Source: Tuctoria greenei (taxonomy: Eukaryota; Streptophyta; Magnoliopsida; Poales; Poaceae). Taken from it: a DNA stretch of 64,000 nt. Below the pieces are notes generated by a model, which saw only the letters and a program-made list of their open reading frames with translations, was not told the DNA's origin and made no database searches. Positions within the stretch are counted from its first letter, which is position 1, and every line of letters starts with the position of its first letter. The stretch covers positions 107,055,110-107,119,109 of the forward strand of contig JAYESD010000001.1 in the NCBI GenBank assembly GCA_036927565.1, given 5' to 3'. This document shows, piece after piece, positions 11,150-24,182 of the stretch. Position numbers and translations under genes: made by a program.

Positions 11150-12087
11150 TTCGAGTTCCTCGGGATCTTCTTCTTCTTCTTCGTCAGCCGAAGACAATTG
11201 TTCACACATAATTAGTGGTATGTTATGGGCCGGTGGATACACCACTGGTTGCAATTGTGCGTCGGCCTCAATTACATTATCCTGCAGTTCTCCTGCCTCA
11301 TACTCACAATTTTGAGCTGTCTCAATGGCGGTGTCCCGCTCTTCAGTGACTACTACAGCTGCTCTTGCTGTTGTTGCACCTCCAACTGACTTGCTTGCAA
11401 CTCACCACGAGCTTGCTGCAGTTCAGTGCGAGTCTGTCATTGTGCGGCACGAGCTTTCCGTAGCCTAATGCGAGCATAATGCAACTGACTCTTGCACTTA
11501 TTTAGCCGGTGATTCCCTGGGGCTAGGAGCGAATGTAGATTATCGTTGATATAATCAAGGGTATCACCCCGCTCCGCCGCTTCACACAAGGCTTTGACCT
11601 GCTCCAAAATAATGGTGCCTTGCGTCGCAACTTCCATATTGGAAGCAGCCGCATATGTCCCAAGTGTCGTCAAGGTTGTGTCACCATGCGGTGTATAGGC
11701 AGCAACCATACGACGTTGCAACTCAAATCCGGCCATACCACGGACTGGAATAAGGGCAAATTGAGTCCCTGCCATGGCATCTTGATGAAGCTCACAAAGC
11801 TTCATAATTGCTTCGCCTGCAGCGATTGCCCAAGTGTCCTCCAATTGAGCCCCGTCGATGGTAACTGAGAAAGGAGCCCATCCATATCGACATGGACTAG
11901 CCGGGATGTCGACCAAGATGGTGCACGACCGAACACCTTTGTCGATCATTTCTCTACCCCAATAGCATGGCATCTCGATGAAGCCAAACTGTTGGAGCAC
12001 TTCCCGCAGCATACATGGGAAACCCGGATGGCTAGTGCAAGTGGAAAATACCCATCCGTCCGGTAGTAGCATCCGCACATCCGTCAT
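11150..12087 (-). CDS. Accessory ORF upstream of gag, copy 1 (216 codons plus broken tail)
   Basis: The intact part is 11437-12087, 216 codons, in sense with gag and between the leader and gag. It starts at ATG 12087, directly preceded by an in-frame TAG within TTCTTTTCTCTAG, which looks like a 3' splice site. So an upstream exon is possible. No enzyme motif is visible. After the stop, the same frame continues with a Gln/Glu-rich heptad-like stretch, and another frame continues to an acidic tail ending near 11150 (poly-Glu encoded by a TTC repeat on the plus strand). The shape, a globular part, then a coiled coil, then an acidic tail, recalls accessory ORFs seen in grass LTR elements; that link is from memory. 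Copy 2 differs at 8 residues. Confidence 0.6.
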
Positions 12088-14012
12088 CTAGAGAAAAGAA
12101 TACTGGATCAATGAGAAGGTTTCCAACTCTCAACAGTTTTAAGAAAATTTAAAACTGGAGTTGTAATCACAGTCTCTTCCAGCTGACCTCCCTGTATAAC
12201 TTCCACAGTTTCATACAGGAAATGTCAGAATCAAAGGTGAATTTGAATACCAAAGTTGTAGTGCACTTCACAATCTTTACAGATTGTAGCCATACAGCTA
12301 CAAGTGAGCTAGGAAATAGAATCTATACAGGTTTTAAGTTGACCCATATTTTCTGGAAATTTTGACAGAACCTCCCCTGTATATGTAGTGATGTCCACAA
12401 TTTATACAGGGATATCATGACAATATTTTGAGGTAATGACAAAATAAACTTTGTATAACATCAAGTTAAAAATCCATAAGTAAAAGAGTTACCCCCCTGA
12501 AAAAGTTTGTTATACAGGTATTGCGCGCGTATTCACAAACATGTGCAAACTGCTTCAAGTCCTGAACTGCCAGAACCAAGTTTGCGACAAATGGAATTAG
12601 ACCCCGCTATACCCATACTCAGATCATGAATGCAAAATAAAGTTGATAGAAGACTTCCTAAGCTTTCCAGAAATGTATATATGTGATTAGATAACTATTC
12701 TGGATTAAAAGTTATAACTATCCAAACTAAACAGTTGAACTGACTGGTTTGCACCAGCAGTCCTGCAGTCCACTGTTTTGATTTCCAAATTTGATGTTAC
12801 TCAAATTCGAATTAGGAAAAACTCTAACATCAAACCTGTATATATGCCTCTGCCCTTTCCAGAAATGTGTCACAATAAGGCAGAAGATGTTTCTACAGTG
12901 AGTTATGGCAATATTTCTGGAACTGGTACAATAGGTGGGTCATCTGGAGCAGTTTTAGTATACTCCAAATTTCACCAGATTAACAAACTCTTCTTCCCTG
13001 ATGGCTAACAGAAAAGTTGTAGAGGTCTTCACGATATTTCCATCCTTATATGATACCCTTATATTATCTATCAGATAACTAAGATTACAACCCAGCGAAG
13101 TCGAGCCAACTCCTGCCAGAAATCAAGAATCTTGATTCTACTTACCCTATCGAGTCGGAGTCCCTTTTTATGGAGTCCAAACCTACCAGCATCTGATATT
13201 TGGACATTCCAAAACATTATGCATCCATTCTGTAGTTGGGGATGGTCAAGTATCATGTTTGATACTGACGGTACTACGTACCTCACCATAGAAAATTCTA
13301 TCCGGTATATCCGGTTACGTCTATAGGTGGTTCCTATATCGTTCTCTCGCAAACGGTTTCTACACGGTCTTCTACCGAAGTCAATGCTGCAAAAGACAAA
13401 CAATCCCCTTTCACACTTTCACACCTCAAGGGCGGTACGGGGAAACACGACAGGCAGTCACAATAATACATATGAAAATAAATGCATACGACTCTGGTGT
13501 GAGTTGCCCTCGAGCGAGGTCATGCCTCGAGGTACATGGCTGTAAATACGTCTGTACAGCAAAGACTCCCGTACGATCCGGCTTATACACGCTCGGGCAT
13601 ACGTGTTTCGCATGCTCCCATAGAACATGAATGGTTCTAGAGAGGCATACTATCGGGTTATACACCACCCGACGGGGGCTCCCACTAACTTTGAAGCACG
13701 CTGGGGTACCGCGTGTCATAGGTTCTTAGAAACATTGAAAGCTTCAGAGACTCCTATTAACTTCTCGTGCCATGCCACGGAAATTTCACATACCACTTCT
13801 CGTATGCTGAGTTTACCGAGATTGATCCACTCTCGGTGGCGTACCTTACCTCTTACCTGACGTCGGGGCGTCATTATAGAATATAATAACACATAGTTAG
13901 TTTACCACCTTTATATCTTATACTAATAATACTCCTTATGAGGGCATATAGCTAATTCCTCACTCAAATCCTAATTTTTGAATATATGTTCTTTTCAAGT
14001 ACACTGTTCTCA
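12088..14012 (-). other. Untranslated leader of INT1
   Basis: About 1.9 kb between the primer-binding site and the accessory ORF. It is AT-rich from 12100 to 13100, with recurrent CCTGTATA or TATACAGG motifs, and more mixed from 13100 to 13900. A pair of CCTCGAG-type inverted stretches lies near 13505-13535. The short ORFs on both strands share no motif and I see no gene. This is where packaging and dimerisation signals would be expected, but I cannot identify them. Confidence 0.5.
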
Positions 14013-14029
14013 ATGATGCTCTGATACCA
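14013..14029 (-). other. Primer-binding site of INT1 (tRNA-iMet type)
   Basis: On the minus strand TGGTATCAGAGCATC follows immediately after the LTR2 end (CA at 14030-14031). TGGTATCAGAGC is the usual initiator-tRNA-Met complement in plant LTR retrotransposons. Confidence 0.9.
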
Positions 14030-17000
14030 TGTTTGTGGGGACCGGAATCCCGACATCCGAGGATCTCATTGGGTGGTGTCGTGCGATGCGACACCCAACA
14101 ATATACAAGAACAGAACGAGAATAAAATACAAGACGAAGTCTTTTAGTGATCATACAGCGGAAGTTTTACAATACTAGCGGAAGGAAATAAACATATATA
14201 TCATAGCTACGCTCTCAGCACTAGCTATGCAAAAGCAAAGTCATCCATGCCCTGGATACTTCGCACTAGCAACACCCAAATCACGGCGACGTGCAGGGTT
14301 CCCACTCGGCTGTACACCCTGGAGGGGGTGCAGCCTCATCATCAAACCCTTTATCAATCGTATAACCTGCAAAAACTCATTAACTGCAAACATGAGCATA
14401 AGGCTCATCAAGACTAACCCGTCTCACTAGACATATGCAAGGGTGAACACTAAGCATAGGTAAGGTGAAGCATAAACGACTCGCCTACTTGTGAATCCTT
14501 ATAATCAGGTTTTAAGGTTCAAACGACATTCTCCAAGAACAGCACATCATAGACTCCACAATCAAACAAGAAACGCTTTGCCGATGATATGACATGCCCA
14601 GAGCACATACTGCTCTAACGACTAAAGTATGGGGAAACTGTAAACTTTAATTTTGCTATCTCTAAGTCACAGAAGGTTGCAAAGCAAAAATAATTCAATA
14701 CAATATATTTTTTTGCTTCTTTAGTATTTACTTCTTCACGGCGCAGTGAACAAGTGGTACTCTATTACCGTGAGGGACGATGATTGCAATCAGGACACAC
14801 CCGGACAACACGACACATACGCCATTCGGAAGTGTCAGCGAGTACACCAGTACCTACGTAAAACTTCAGTACTATTCGTATATGGACACCTTTCACAAGA
14901 AACCCGAACGCCGAGCCCGTCTCACCTCCGCGAACAGAAGGTCTCCGCACGGAACACCTCTTGTGTCCGCCGACCGATTTACACCTTGCTGTCCTCAACC
15001 CACCCCTATTGATGGTGAGTTAATGGGCCATGACATCCCAGTTGTCGAGTTACGTTAGTTTACTGGATTCCATATGTCCATTATGTCGCTGGTACAAGTC
15101 AAGCTTATTCGAAGGGGCCGCATACAGACGGCCTTAACTGACCAGTCAGGGCTATGCGACCAAGACCACGTCTTGCCGCTTCCTATCCATCTCTGACCGT
15201 TCTCGAGTTTAGATGTAACAGTTATTTTCTATAAATGTTATCCCAGTGTAGATGATTGTAAATTTCTATCTCGCAAGTAGATTCCAACTACTCGACTTCT
15301 AACGGTTTACCTACAACATTAGCATAGACATTCTACACGTCGAGTTATTAAACTACCCAATTAACCAATGGGATTGTGGGTCATGCATCTGGAGTATTCA
15401 AGCATCCTAAACATAATGCACAATTCATATGCTAATCATCATAGTGATAAAGTAAAACATTTTAAACGACTTAAATGCAAACCAGGGCTTGCCTGGATGC
15501 AGGTCAGAGTCAGCGTTAGTATCCCGCAAATGTACTTCCAAGGCCTCTGGTTCCTACTCGACTTCGGTCACTATACGATATGCATATAATATGTATATTA
15601 ATGACTTTGAAAAATAATTACTACCAAGACCATAATTTAATCTATGGTGATCATTATATGATAATGACCTAATTGGCTTTGGAACTTTGATGGTAGATAC
15701 TAGGGAATATGATAGAAGCTCTTGCAAAGAACAGGAGATGATCAAAGTATTTTGTTGTCTCTAAAATTATGGCAAGCAATAAACTTCCAAGAATTTTAGA
15801 GAAAAAAATGTAGCTTGAACATAGCTGCCAGTTGATAATCATGATAGAGGAAGTTGTCCTGGTTCTAGCGAAATTTGGTTTCATAAATATCTAAGCCTTG
15901 GTGAAGGAGTTATTGAATTTTAAATTTGGCAAGAATTTCCGGAATTATTTTATAATTGAATTTTTAGCTTTTCAATTAATATTCAGTTTGCAACTGAATT
16001 AGGACTAGGAGATTAGGTCAATTAAATCCAAGATTTTTACAGGAGCTAGTATATGACTAAAGGAAGGTTCAGTCCAAATTTGGGACATAATAAAGCAATT
16101 GAACATCTGTAAAAATTCAATAACTGAAAAAGGTAATTGAACTATACAGAGGGTTATACAGGTGCAATGGCTCCCAAACTTTTTCTGGTAGTCAAGAATT
16201 TGTATTTTATGTGAATTTTGGGGATTTCTCCAGTAGCAAGTTCACCAGGAAAAATTGTATTTGCATTTGGAAAGATTGTTTTCTACAGAATTTAAATAGG
16301 AGTTTCACAGAACCTAATTGGTACTGACAGAAACCAGAGCTCAAGGTTTTTTCAAATAAAATTTGTTCGAATATTTTTTGAGCAGTCTACAGAGAGATAT
16401 TGGTTTTTCAACATTGGAAATGGTTCTGCACATATTTGGAGATTGCAGTCTTTAAATTTGGCGCCAGGGCCCACTGGATTTTAAATCAGCCAATCAGTAG
16501 CTAGCCACACCGGGGGCCATAAATACTCCCATGTGGCCGCATTAAGTCCCTGGCCACAGACTGATCCGGCCACTTTTGCACTCGCTGGCATGTGGGACCC
16601 GCGAATCCTGCCTTCTTCAACCTCTGGCCACGGCTGGGGTGGTGGCGCTCTCGCTGGTGTGCGGCGGCGTTTTCGACGGCGATAGCTTCCGGCCCACGGG
16701 AGGCCTCGGTACTCGCCGCCCCACCCTATTTTTGCATGGGGAACATGCTGGACCAACTCCCAACGGCGATGGGTGACCGGAAAACCATTCTCGACGGCGG
16801 CGGCCGGTGCTAGGGTTTCGGTTATGTCGAGACCCTCGATTCTCTAGCTAAAACTCTCGTTTGAAAGCTCGGGAAGCATTGTGGAAGCATGGGAAAGTGT
16901 TTAGGAGGGGCTAGAGCTCATGCCATAGCCGGCAACACAGAGGTCGACGGTGAACCGAGCTCCATCAATGGCGGAAGGGGAAAAATCGGATAGCTAGTTA

Positions 17001-18273
17001 ATTAGTCGATGGTTCTTTCTGATTTTTGGAGAGAAGGTGCGCTAGGATACGTAGATCATGTCATCTAACTGGGTCAAAGAAATTTTGTGCATACAATCGG
17101 AATTAAACCGACAAACTAGCTTCGAATCTATAAAAGTGCTTCGGTAATTTACGGAATACAGAGGCTAGGATGCACGATAGGAGTTCAAATTTAACTAGAA
17201 GTTGCACGAGATCGTTGCACACCTTTTTCCTATAGACTGCAGAGGACGGGGACGCTTGTATCGGTGGCGATGCTGAGTGGCGTTGGGCGGTGCTGAGGTG
17301 ATCGCGGCGGCGAGAAAATGGCGCGGCGCGATGAAAGGTGAAACGGTGAGGGACTTCGGTTGACGGGGGGTGAATTTATAGTCTTCACCGCAGTAGATAA
17401 GGAGGTCGGGGGCAGCTGGAGGCGACCGACGGCCGATCGGCGCGCTGGAAGCATGCAGCGTCGCGGTGTCGCGCGGAGAAAGAAACAGGGGCGGTTAAAC
17501 GGTCTCCCCGATCACATGTGGGCCCCACCGCTCTCCCTTATCTGTTCCTCTAAATTTCACGTCAAACATTGTCCAAAAATTCCCAAAATTTACAGACAGG
17601 CTAAGAAAAATATGAGGAACTCAAATCTGCAATCAGATTTCAGTTTGGACATAGTTTGTTTCAAATTTAAAATCAAATTTGAATTCAAACATGTTTATAA
17701 ACCTCATTGAAATAAATAGTAGCTGAGGTCCATAAATCTCCAAACTTTGAAACAAAGTTCCCTGAACCATAAAAGGTCTTAGGAAAAATTGTGGGTTGAT
17801 TTGGGCAAGGTTCAGTGCAAAGCTAAATTTGAGATCGACGCGAAATGAATCCTTTGTACGTGTCCAAATAAGTGGAAGACGTACTTCAGAAATCTTGAAA
17901 ATTTTCTGAGAAGCTATTTAAGATATTTAAGAGGCCAAGGAAAAATTTGGAGCCTTGGATTTGAATCTTTTTGGCAGGGCCAAATATGCATAGCAACATA
18001 ATCACATTACATTTGTTTTGATTTTTATATTGCTGCAATATAATTTGCCCTAGCCATCTCAATTAATTAAATTCCCTACTTTGCAGAAAGGTTTAACTAA
18101 AATGTTCTAGGATTAGAGTGAAGTCCAGTCCTCATGTTAATAAGATTAAACATGAGTAGAAGAAAACTTTTTAGTGAGGTCAAGTTCATGTGCATAAATA
18201 TATTGACCTCCATTATGTTTGATAAACAACTTGTAGCTGAATTTCACATGAAAGGAAAAAGTGGGATTTTACA
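14030..18273 (-). repeat. LTR2, shared middle LTR of the Tekay array (4,244 bp), mosaic
   Basis: Bounded by TG at 14030 and CA at 18272-18273, next to the INT1 primer-binding site and the INT2 polypurine tract. It therefore serves as 5' LTR for INT1 and 3' LTR for INT2. Its left 350 bp match LTR3 (about 7 differences, against about 12 to LTR1 in only the 130 bp that LTR1 retains). From 14489 rightwards it matches LTR1 closely and differs from LTR3 much more. A 7-bp stem hairpin GGTGTCG/CGACACC lies at 14075-14095, near the transcript-distal end. Confidence 0.9.
17374..17381 (-). promoter_or_regulatory. TATA box of LTR2
   Basis: CTATAAAT on the minus strand in the same context as in LTR1. Upstream (to the right) is a GC-rich segment with GGGCCCACATGTG-like sequence; downstream is a CT-rich leader. 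The transcription start would be near 17345. Confidence 0.6.
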
Positions 18274-18292
18274 TTCCCCCCCCCCCCCTTAA
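18274..18292 (-). other. Polypurine tract of INT2
   Basis: A run of 13 G on the minus strand flanked by AA, directly next to the LTR start at 18273. It is a few bases longer than in INT1. Confidence 0.85.
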
Positions 18293-18338
18293 AACAATCT
18301 CGTCCCGAGATTACAAAGGGAAGACAAAAGTTAAAGAT

Positions 18339-21300
18339 CTACTGAACATGTGCCGCTAACAAGTCCGGATAGTTCGTTTTAGGATATCCCTCGCATTCCC
18401 ACGTGGCTTCTTCAGCACTGTGGTTGCTCCACAAGACCTTGTAGAAACGCAATGTGCACCTTCTTGTGTTGTGAGTTTTCTCATCAATGATCTGGGCTGG
18501 ATGCTCGGAACACTTAAGATCTGGTTGGAGAGCTTCCAAATCCTCAATACGTACATTCCTGGGGCTTTGAGACATTTCTGCAAATGAGACATGTGAAACT
18601 CATTCTGTACCCCTGCCAGCGACGGCGTTAACTCCAATTGATATGCCACAGGTCCGCATCTTTTGATTATTGCGAACGGCCCAATGAAACGTGGAGCTAG
18701 CTTCCCTTTCACTCCGAATCTATGAATTCCCTTCATTGGGGATACCTGGAGATAAACTTGATCCCCATCCTCGAAGTGAAGAGGTCGACGTCGTTTGTCC
18801 GCATAGCTCTTCTGACGAGACTGAGCAACTTTGAGATTTGCTTGAATAATACGTACTTGCTTTTTGGCTTCATTTCTCAATTCAATGCCATATACCACTC
18901 GTTCACCAAATTCGCACCAGTTAAAGGGTGTGCGACACTTTCGGCCATAAAGAGCTTCATATGGCGCCATCTGGATGCTAGCCTGGTAACCGTTGTTGTA
19001 CGAAAATTCCACCAATGGTAGATGATCATCCCAATTCCTACCATGGTGGATGGCACAGGCACGAAGCATATCCTCCAGCACTTGATTCACTCATTCGGTT
19101 TGTCCATCAGTATGAGGATGATAAGCCGAGCTTCGAATCAGTTTGTTACCCAATGCATCGTGGAGATGCTCCCAAAAGCGAGCAATGAAAATAGATCCAC
19201 GATCTGAAATGATAGTGCAGGGTACTCCATGTAGACACAATATTCTGGAGATATAAAGTTCTGCATACTGCTTTACATCATACTTGACACTGGCCGGTAT
19301 GAAATGAGCTGATTTGGTCAACCGGTCAATGATCACCCAAATTGAGTCGTGCTTATGGGGAGTGGGAGGCAACACAACAAAGAAATCCATGTTGATATCC
19401 TCCCATTTCCAAGCCGGTATGCTTAAAGGTTGAAGCTGTCAAGCTGCATTCATATGGTCGGCCTTAACTCGCTGACACGTATCACATTTGGATACGTATG
19501 TTGCTACTTCTCTCTTCATCCGAGTCCACCAAAACTTCTTTCTCAAGTCTTGGTACATTTTGTTAATCCCTGGATGAATGGAATACTTGGATAAATGAGC
19601 CTCATCTAGTATCTTCTTCTGAAGTTCCATGTTTCGGGGAACCACTATGCGGTTTTTAAACCAGAGGGTACCTTCATCGTCACATCGGAAACATTTCATC
19701 TCCCCCTTCTCCATTCTTTGCCGAATGTGCGACATCCCTTTGTCCTCCTTCTGAGCAGCTATAATATCCTCCCTGATAGTAGGAATGAGAGCTAGGTTAT
19801 AGAGTGCCCCATATGGAACCAAGTAGAGAGTCGGTTCTTCTTCACCCATTGAGGTAATGGAAAGATTGTTGATACGGGACTTGCGACTCAGAGCATCTGC
19901 GACTACATTTGCCTTGCCTGGATGGTAGTGGATCTCAATATCATAATCCTTGATTAATTCCAACCACCTATACTATCGCATATTTAAGTCTATTTGGGTG
20001 AAGATGTACTTGAGGCTCTTTTGATCGGTGTAGAGATGTACTAAATTACATAGTAGATAATGTCTCCACATCTTCAATGCTAGTACCACAGCAGCGAGCT
20101 CTAGATCATGAGTCGGATAGTGCTGCTCGTGGTTCTGAAGTTGCCGTGATCCATAAGCGATCACTCGTCTGTCCTGCAACAACACACAACCCAAACCAAT
20201 TCCTGATGCATCACAATATACGTCAAATGATTTGGTTGTGTCCAGTTGAGCTAATACTGGTGCCGTTGTGAGGTGTTTTGCCAATCCCTGGAAACCTCCC
20301 TCACATGCCTCAGTCCATACATACTTCGTCCCCTTCTTTAGAAGTTCTGTCATTGGTTTAGCTATTTTGGAGAAACTGGGAATGAACCTCCGGTAATACC
20401 CAGCTAAACCTAGGAAACTACAAACTTCATGTACGAACTTTGGAGACTCCCATTTGAGTACTTTCTTTATCTTGCTTGGATCAAATGCAATCCCTTATGC
20501 TGATATGATGTGCCCTAAAAATGGCACTTGGTTGATCCAGAATTCACACTTGCTAAACTTAGCGTATAGCTGGTGGTCCCGTAATCGTTGAAGCACGATA
20601 TGCAAGTGTTAAGCATGTTCTTCTTCGGATTTTGAATACACAAGGATGTCGTCAATGAAGACCACGACAAACTTGTCCAATTCCGACATGAACTCCAAGT
20701 TCATGAGATACATGAAATGAGTCGGTGTGTTGGTCAATCCGAAGGACATAACAAGGTATTCATACAGTCCATACCTCGTCGAGAATGCTGTCTTTGGTAT
20801 GTCTTCTGGCCGGATTCTATTTTGATGATAACCAGAACAAAGATCCATCTTCGAAAATACTTTAGCACCCACTAGTTGATCGAAAAGAATATCAATGCGT
20901 GGTAGTGGATACTTGTTTTTGATAGTGACAGCATTGAGTGGACGATAGTCCACACACAGTCTCAAGGTCTTATCTTTCTTCTCTACAAACAATGCAGAAC
21001 AGCCCCATGGTGATGAACTTGGACGAATGTAACCTTTGTTCTCAAGTTCCGTTAACTGCTCCTTCAGTTCTGTGAGTTCCTTGGGTGGCATCTTGTAGGG
21101 TTGCCTTGAGATCGGCACTGTTCCTAGTACAAGCTCAATCTTGAACTCTATATCTCTTTCTGAGGGCATACCAGGAAGATTTTCGGGAAACACGTCCGGA
21201 TATTCACATACTATCGGAATATCCTTAAGTTCAATAACCTCGGTATTGTGAGTAGATGGATTCACTAGAATGGTTCTCTCAAGATTGAGGATTGGGAAGG

Positions 21301-22848
21301 ATGAAGTGGAGAATTTAGATATATTTTTTGAGGAACGAGATCTAGAATAGCACCATGGTATTGTAACCATGCCATTCTCAAGATGACATCTAACTTCTGA
21401 TTCTCTAGTATCAGAAGCGAAGTAAGATATATAGTTCCATCTAGGTTAAGTGGTATCCCAGGAACAAACTCATTTGTTACTGTCTTCCCTGCCGGAGTGC
21501 AAATCACATACAGAGTTTTTGTGGAGATAATAGGCAATTGACTTTTAATGACAAAAGACTTGCTAATGACATTGTGTGAAGCTCCGGAGTCAAAGAGTAT
21601 GACTACGGGATGATCAAAGATAGAGAACGTACCCGTGAGTACGGGTGCGCCTTCCGGAACGTCCTCAATGGCGAGGTGGTCGACGTTGCCAAGTCTGGGA
21701 ACTGGTTTCTTGGGCTTGTTGCGGGGTTGGTTGGCACCCTGGTATGATGACTGTCCTCCGCCCTGCCTACTCTGCGAGCAGTCCTTGGCGAAGTGCCCCG
21801 TGCGTCCACACGTGAAACACGTGTATGGGGTTTGGCCGGTACGAATGGGAGGACGGAATCCCGGTGCACGCGGTGGAGGTGGAAGTGCACGTGGGATCAT
21901 CCCCTGCCGTTGCTGCGGTCAGAAATCAGCATTGCCAAACTGGCGACCACTGAACATCGGTGGTCGTGATGGCAGTTGCCACCTCTGGTCGGATGGTGAA
22001 CGATACACCATTCGGTACTTCTGAGGAGCACCACCTCCGCTGCCCTGCGGAACACTCCTCTTCTTCTTGTCTGAGGACAGCTCTCGAGTAGCGCCCTCTT
22101 GCATGATTGCGGTGTTGACAATGTCGTTGAAGCTGCCGCGGTTGAACAAGACAAGCTTGTCCTTCACCTTGGGGTTCAAACCCCGGTAGAAGCACTCCCG
22201 CTTCCTGTCTTCTGTGTTCACTTGGTCCTGTGCATATCGGGCCAAATGGTTGAAGGTCTTGGAGTACTCGTAAGCACTCCTTCCTCCCGGCTTCAGCTCC
22301 AAGAACTCTTGAAGCTTCCTCCTCATTATCCCGGGAGGGATATGGTAGGCGCGGAACGCCTGCCAGAATTCTGCCCAGCTCACGACATAGACTGCGGGGC
22401 ATGCGGCGAGGTAGTTTGCCCACCACGCACCATCAGAACCCTGTAGTTGTTGAGCTGCAAACAGAGTCTTCTGTTGTTCAGTTATCTCGAGTAAACCAAA
22501 CTTCCCTTCAATGGTGCAGAGCTAGTTGTCTGCCTCCAAAGGTTCATCAGCCTCCCTGAAGACCGGCGGATGCGTCGATGTGAAATCTGAGTAGGAACTC
22601 AGATATGACTGACGTGGCCCATCAGCTTGTCATCCTCCTTGACGGGATGAATGCTGTACAAGGGTTCGCAACAACTCGATTTGCTCGTCGCGCGAGCCGA
22701 GCACTACTGCGAGAACCTCTGTGAGACTTCTGGGAAGTGTAGGTGGAGGTGGCTGCGTCTGGGGTGTGTTCTGCCCCGAGGGTGGTGTGTCATCCCCCTG
22801 TCCCCCACTTGAGCCTCCCACTTCAGGGGCTGTACGTGTACGCACCAT
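18339..22848 (-). pseudogene. Tekay-like gag-pol polyprotein, copy 2 (decayed)
   Basis: Same domain order as copy 1. Gag start is at ATG 22848, capsid-like domain at 21919-22383, CCHC knuckle at about 21779-21830, protease DSGASH at 21574-21591. RT has FIDD at 20648-20659; RNase H is at 19973-20353, integrase HHCC and core within 19091-19600, and the chromodomain-like end at 18339-18575. Knuckle plus protease remain one open frame (21265-21900). It shares with copy 1 the stops near 22630, 22525, 20608, 19973, 19439 and 19091, and the protease-RT frameshift. Private lesions: a Glu-to-stop change near 20497 between RT and RNase H, and a frameshift near 18560-18600 before the chromodomain. Confidence 0.9.
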
Positions 22849-23244
22849 GCTGCAATACAACAATTTACCCCATAAGTCTCATTTCCTCAAGTTCATCCTT
22901 CCATATAAATAGTAATGCGGTAGACAACGATAGATAATATACAACATCAACATATATTGATAAAGTACAAGCTTTATACAAGATATATTATCTCGTGACC
23001 AAGTTTACAGTAGTAAACTCCAAAATGATGGACTCCCACTATGGAAATACATCTCTACCATACTTGGTCCCCATGAGATGTCGTACACATCTTGTCATCT
23101 TAGACATAACTACCACTACTCTTAATATGACACAAACATGGTCACAAAAGAAAAACAGGAGCAACTATTAAACTATATGTTGCCCCGTGTTGGCAGAAGT
23201 GTTGCCACATCCCACTTCAATACGTCCTACTCGACGTATTCGAG

Positions 23245-24182
23245 TTCCTCGGGATCTTCTTCTTCTTCTTCTTCTTCGTCAGCCGAAGGAAATTGTTCAC
23301 CCATAATTAGTGGTATGTTATGGGCCGGTGGATACACCACTGGTTGCAATTGTGCCTCGTCCTCAATTACATTATCCTGCAGTTCTCCTGCCTCATACTC
23401 CCAATTTTGAGCTGTCTAAATGGCGGTGTCCCGCTCTTCAGTGACTACTACAGCTGCTCTTGCTGTTGTTGCACCTCCAACTGACTTGCTTGCAACTCAC
23501 CACGAGCATGCTGCAGTTTAGTGCGAGTCTGTCATTGTGCGGCACGAGCTTTCCGTAGCCTAATGCGAGCATAATGCAACTGACTCTCGCACTTATTTAG
23601 CCGGTGATTCCCTGGGGCTAGGAGCGAATGTAGATTATCGTTGATATAATCAAGGGTATCACCCCGCTCCGCCGCTTCACACAAGGCTTCGACCTGCTCC
23701 AAAATAATGGTGCCTTGCGTCGCAACTACCATATTGGAAGCAGCCGCATATGTCCCAAGTGTCGTCAAGGTTGTGTCGCCATGCGGTGTATAGGCAGCAA
23801 CCATACGACGTTGCAACTCAAATCCGGCCATACCACGGACTGGAATAAGGGCAAATTGAGTCCCTGCCATGGCATCTTGATGAAGCTCACAAAGCTTCAT
23901 AATTGCTTCGCCTGCAGCGATTGCCCAAGTGTCCTCCAATTGAGCCCCCTCGATGGTAACTGAGAAAGGAGCCCATCCATATCGACGTGGACTAGCCGGG
24001 ATGTCTACCAAGATGGTGCACGACCGAACACCTCTGTCGATCGTTTCTCTACCCCAATAGCATGGCATCTCGATGAAGCCAAACTGTTGGAGCACTTCCC
24101 GCAGCATACATGGGAAACCAGGATGGCTAGCGCAAGTGGAAAATACCCATCCGTCCGGTAGTAGCATCCGCACATCCGTCAT
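23245..24182 (-). CDS. Accessory ORF upstream of gag, copy 2 (216 codons plus broken tail)
   Basis: The intact part is 23532-24182, 216 codons, with the same start and stop as copy 1. The start is preceded by TTCTTTTCTATAG, again splice-acceptor-like. About 11 nucleotide and 8 residue differences separate the copies over 651 bp, none truncating, although gag-pol beside it is heavily damaged. The Gln-rich continuation after the stop and the acidic tail are retained; the poly-Glu run near 23263-23279 is two codons longer than in copy 1. Function unknown. Confidence 0.6.

Noticed and set aside
11049..11315. Serine-rich plus-strand ORF (also 23138-23410)
   Set aside because: It is the antisense of the poly-Glu tail of the minus-strand accessory ORF.
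12778..13545. Several 60-80 codon plus-strand ORFs in the Tekay leader
   Set aside because: They are antisense to the element, without motifs and not extended by splicing signals I could recognise.
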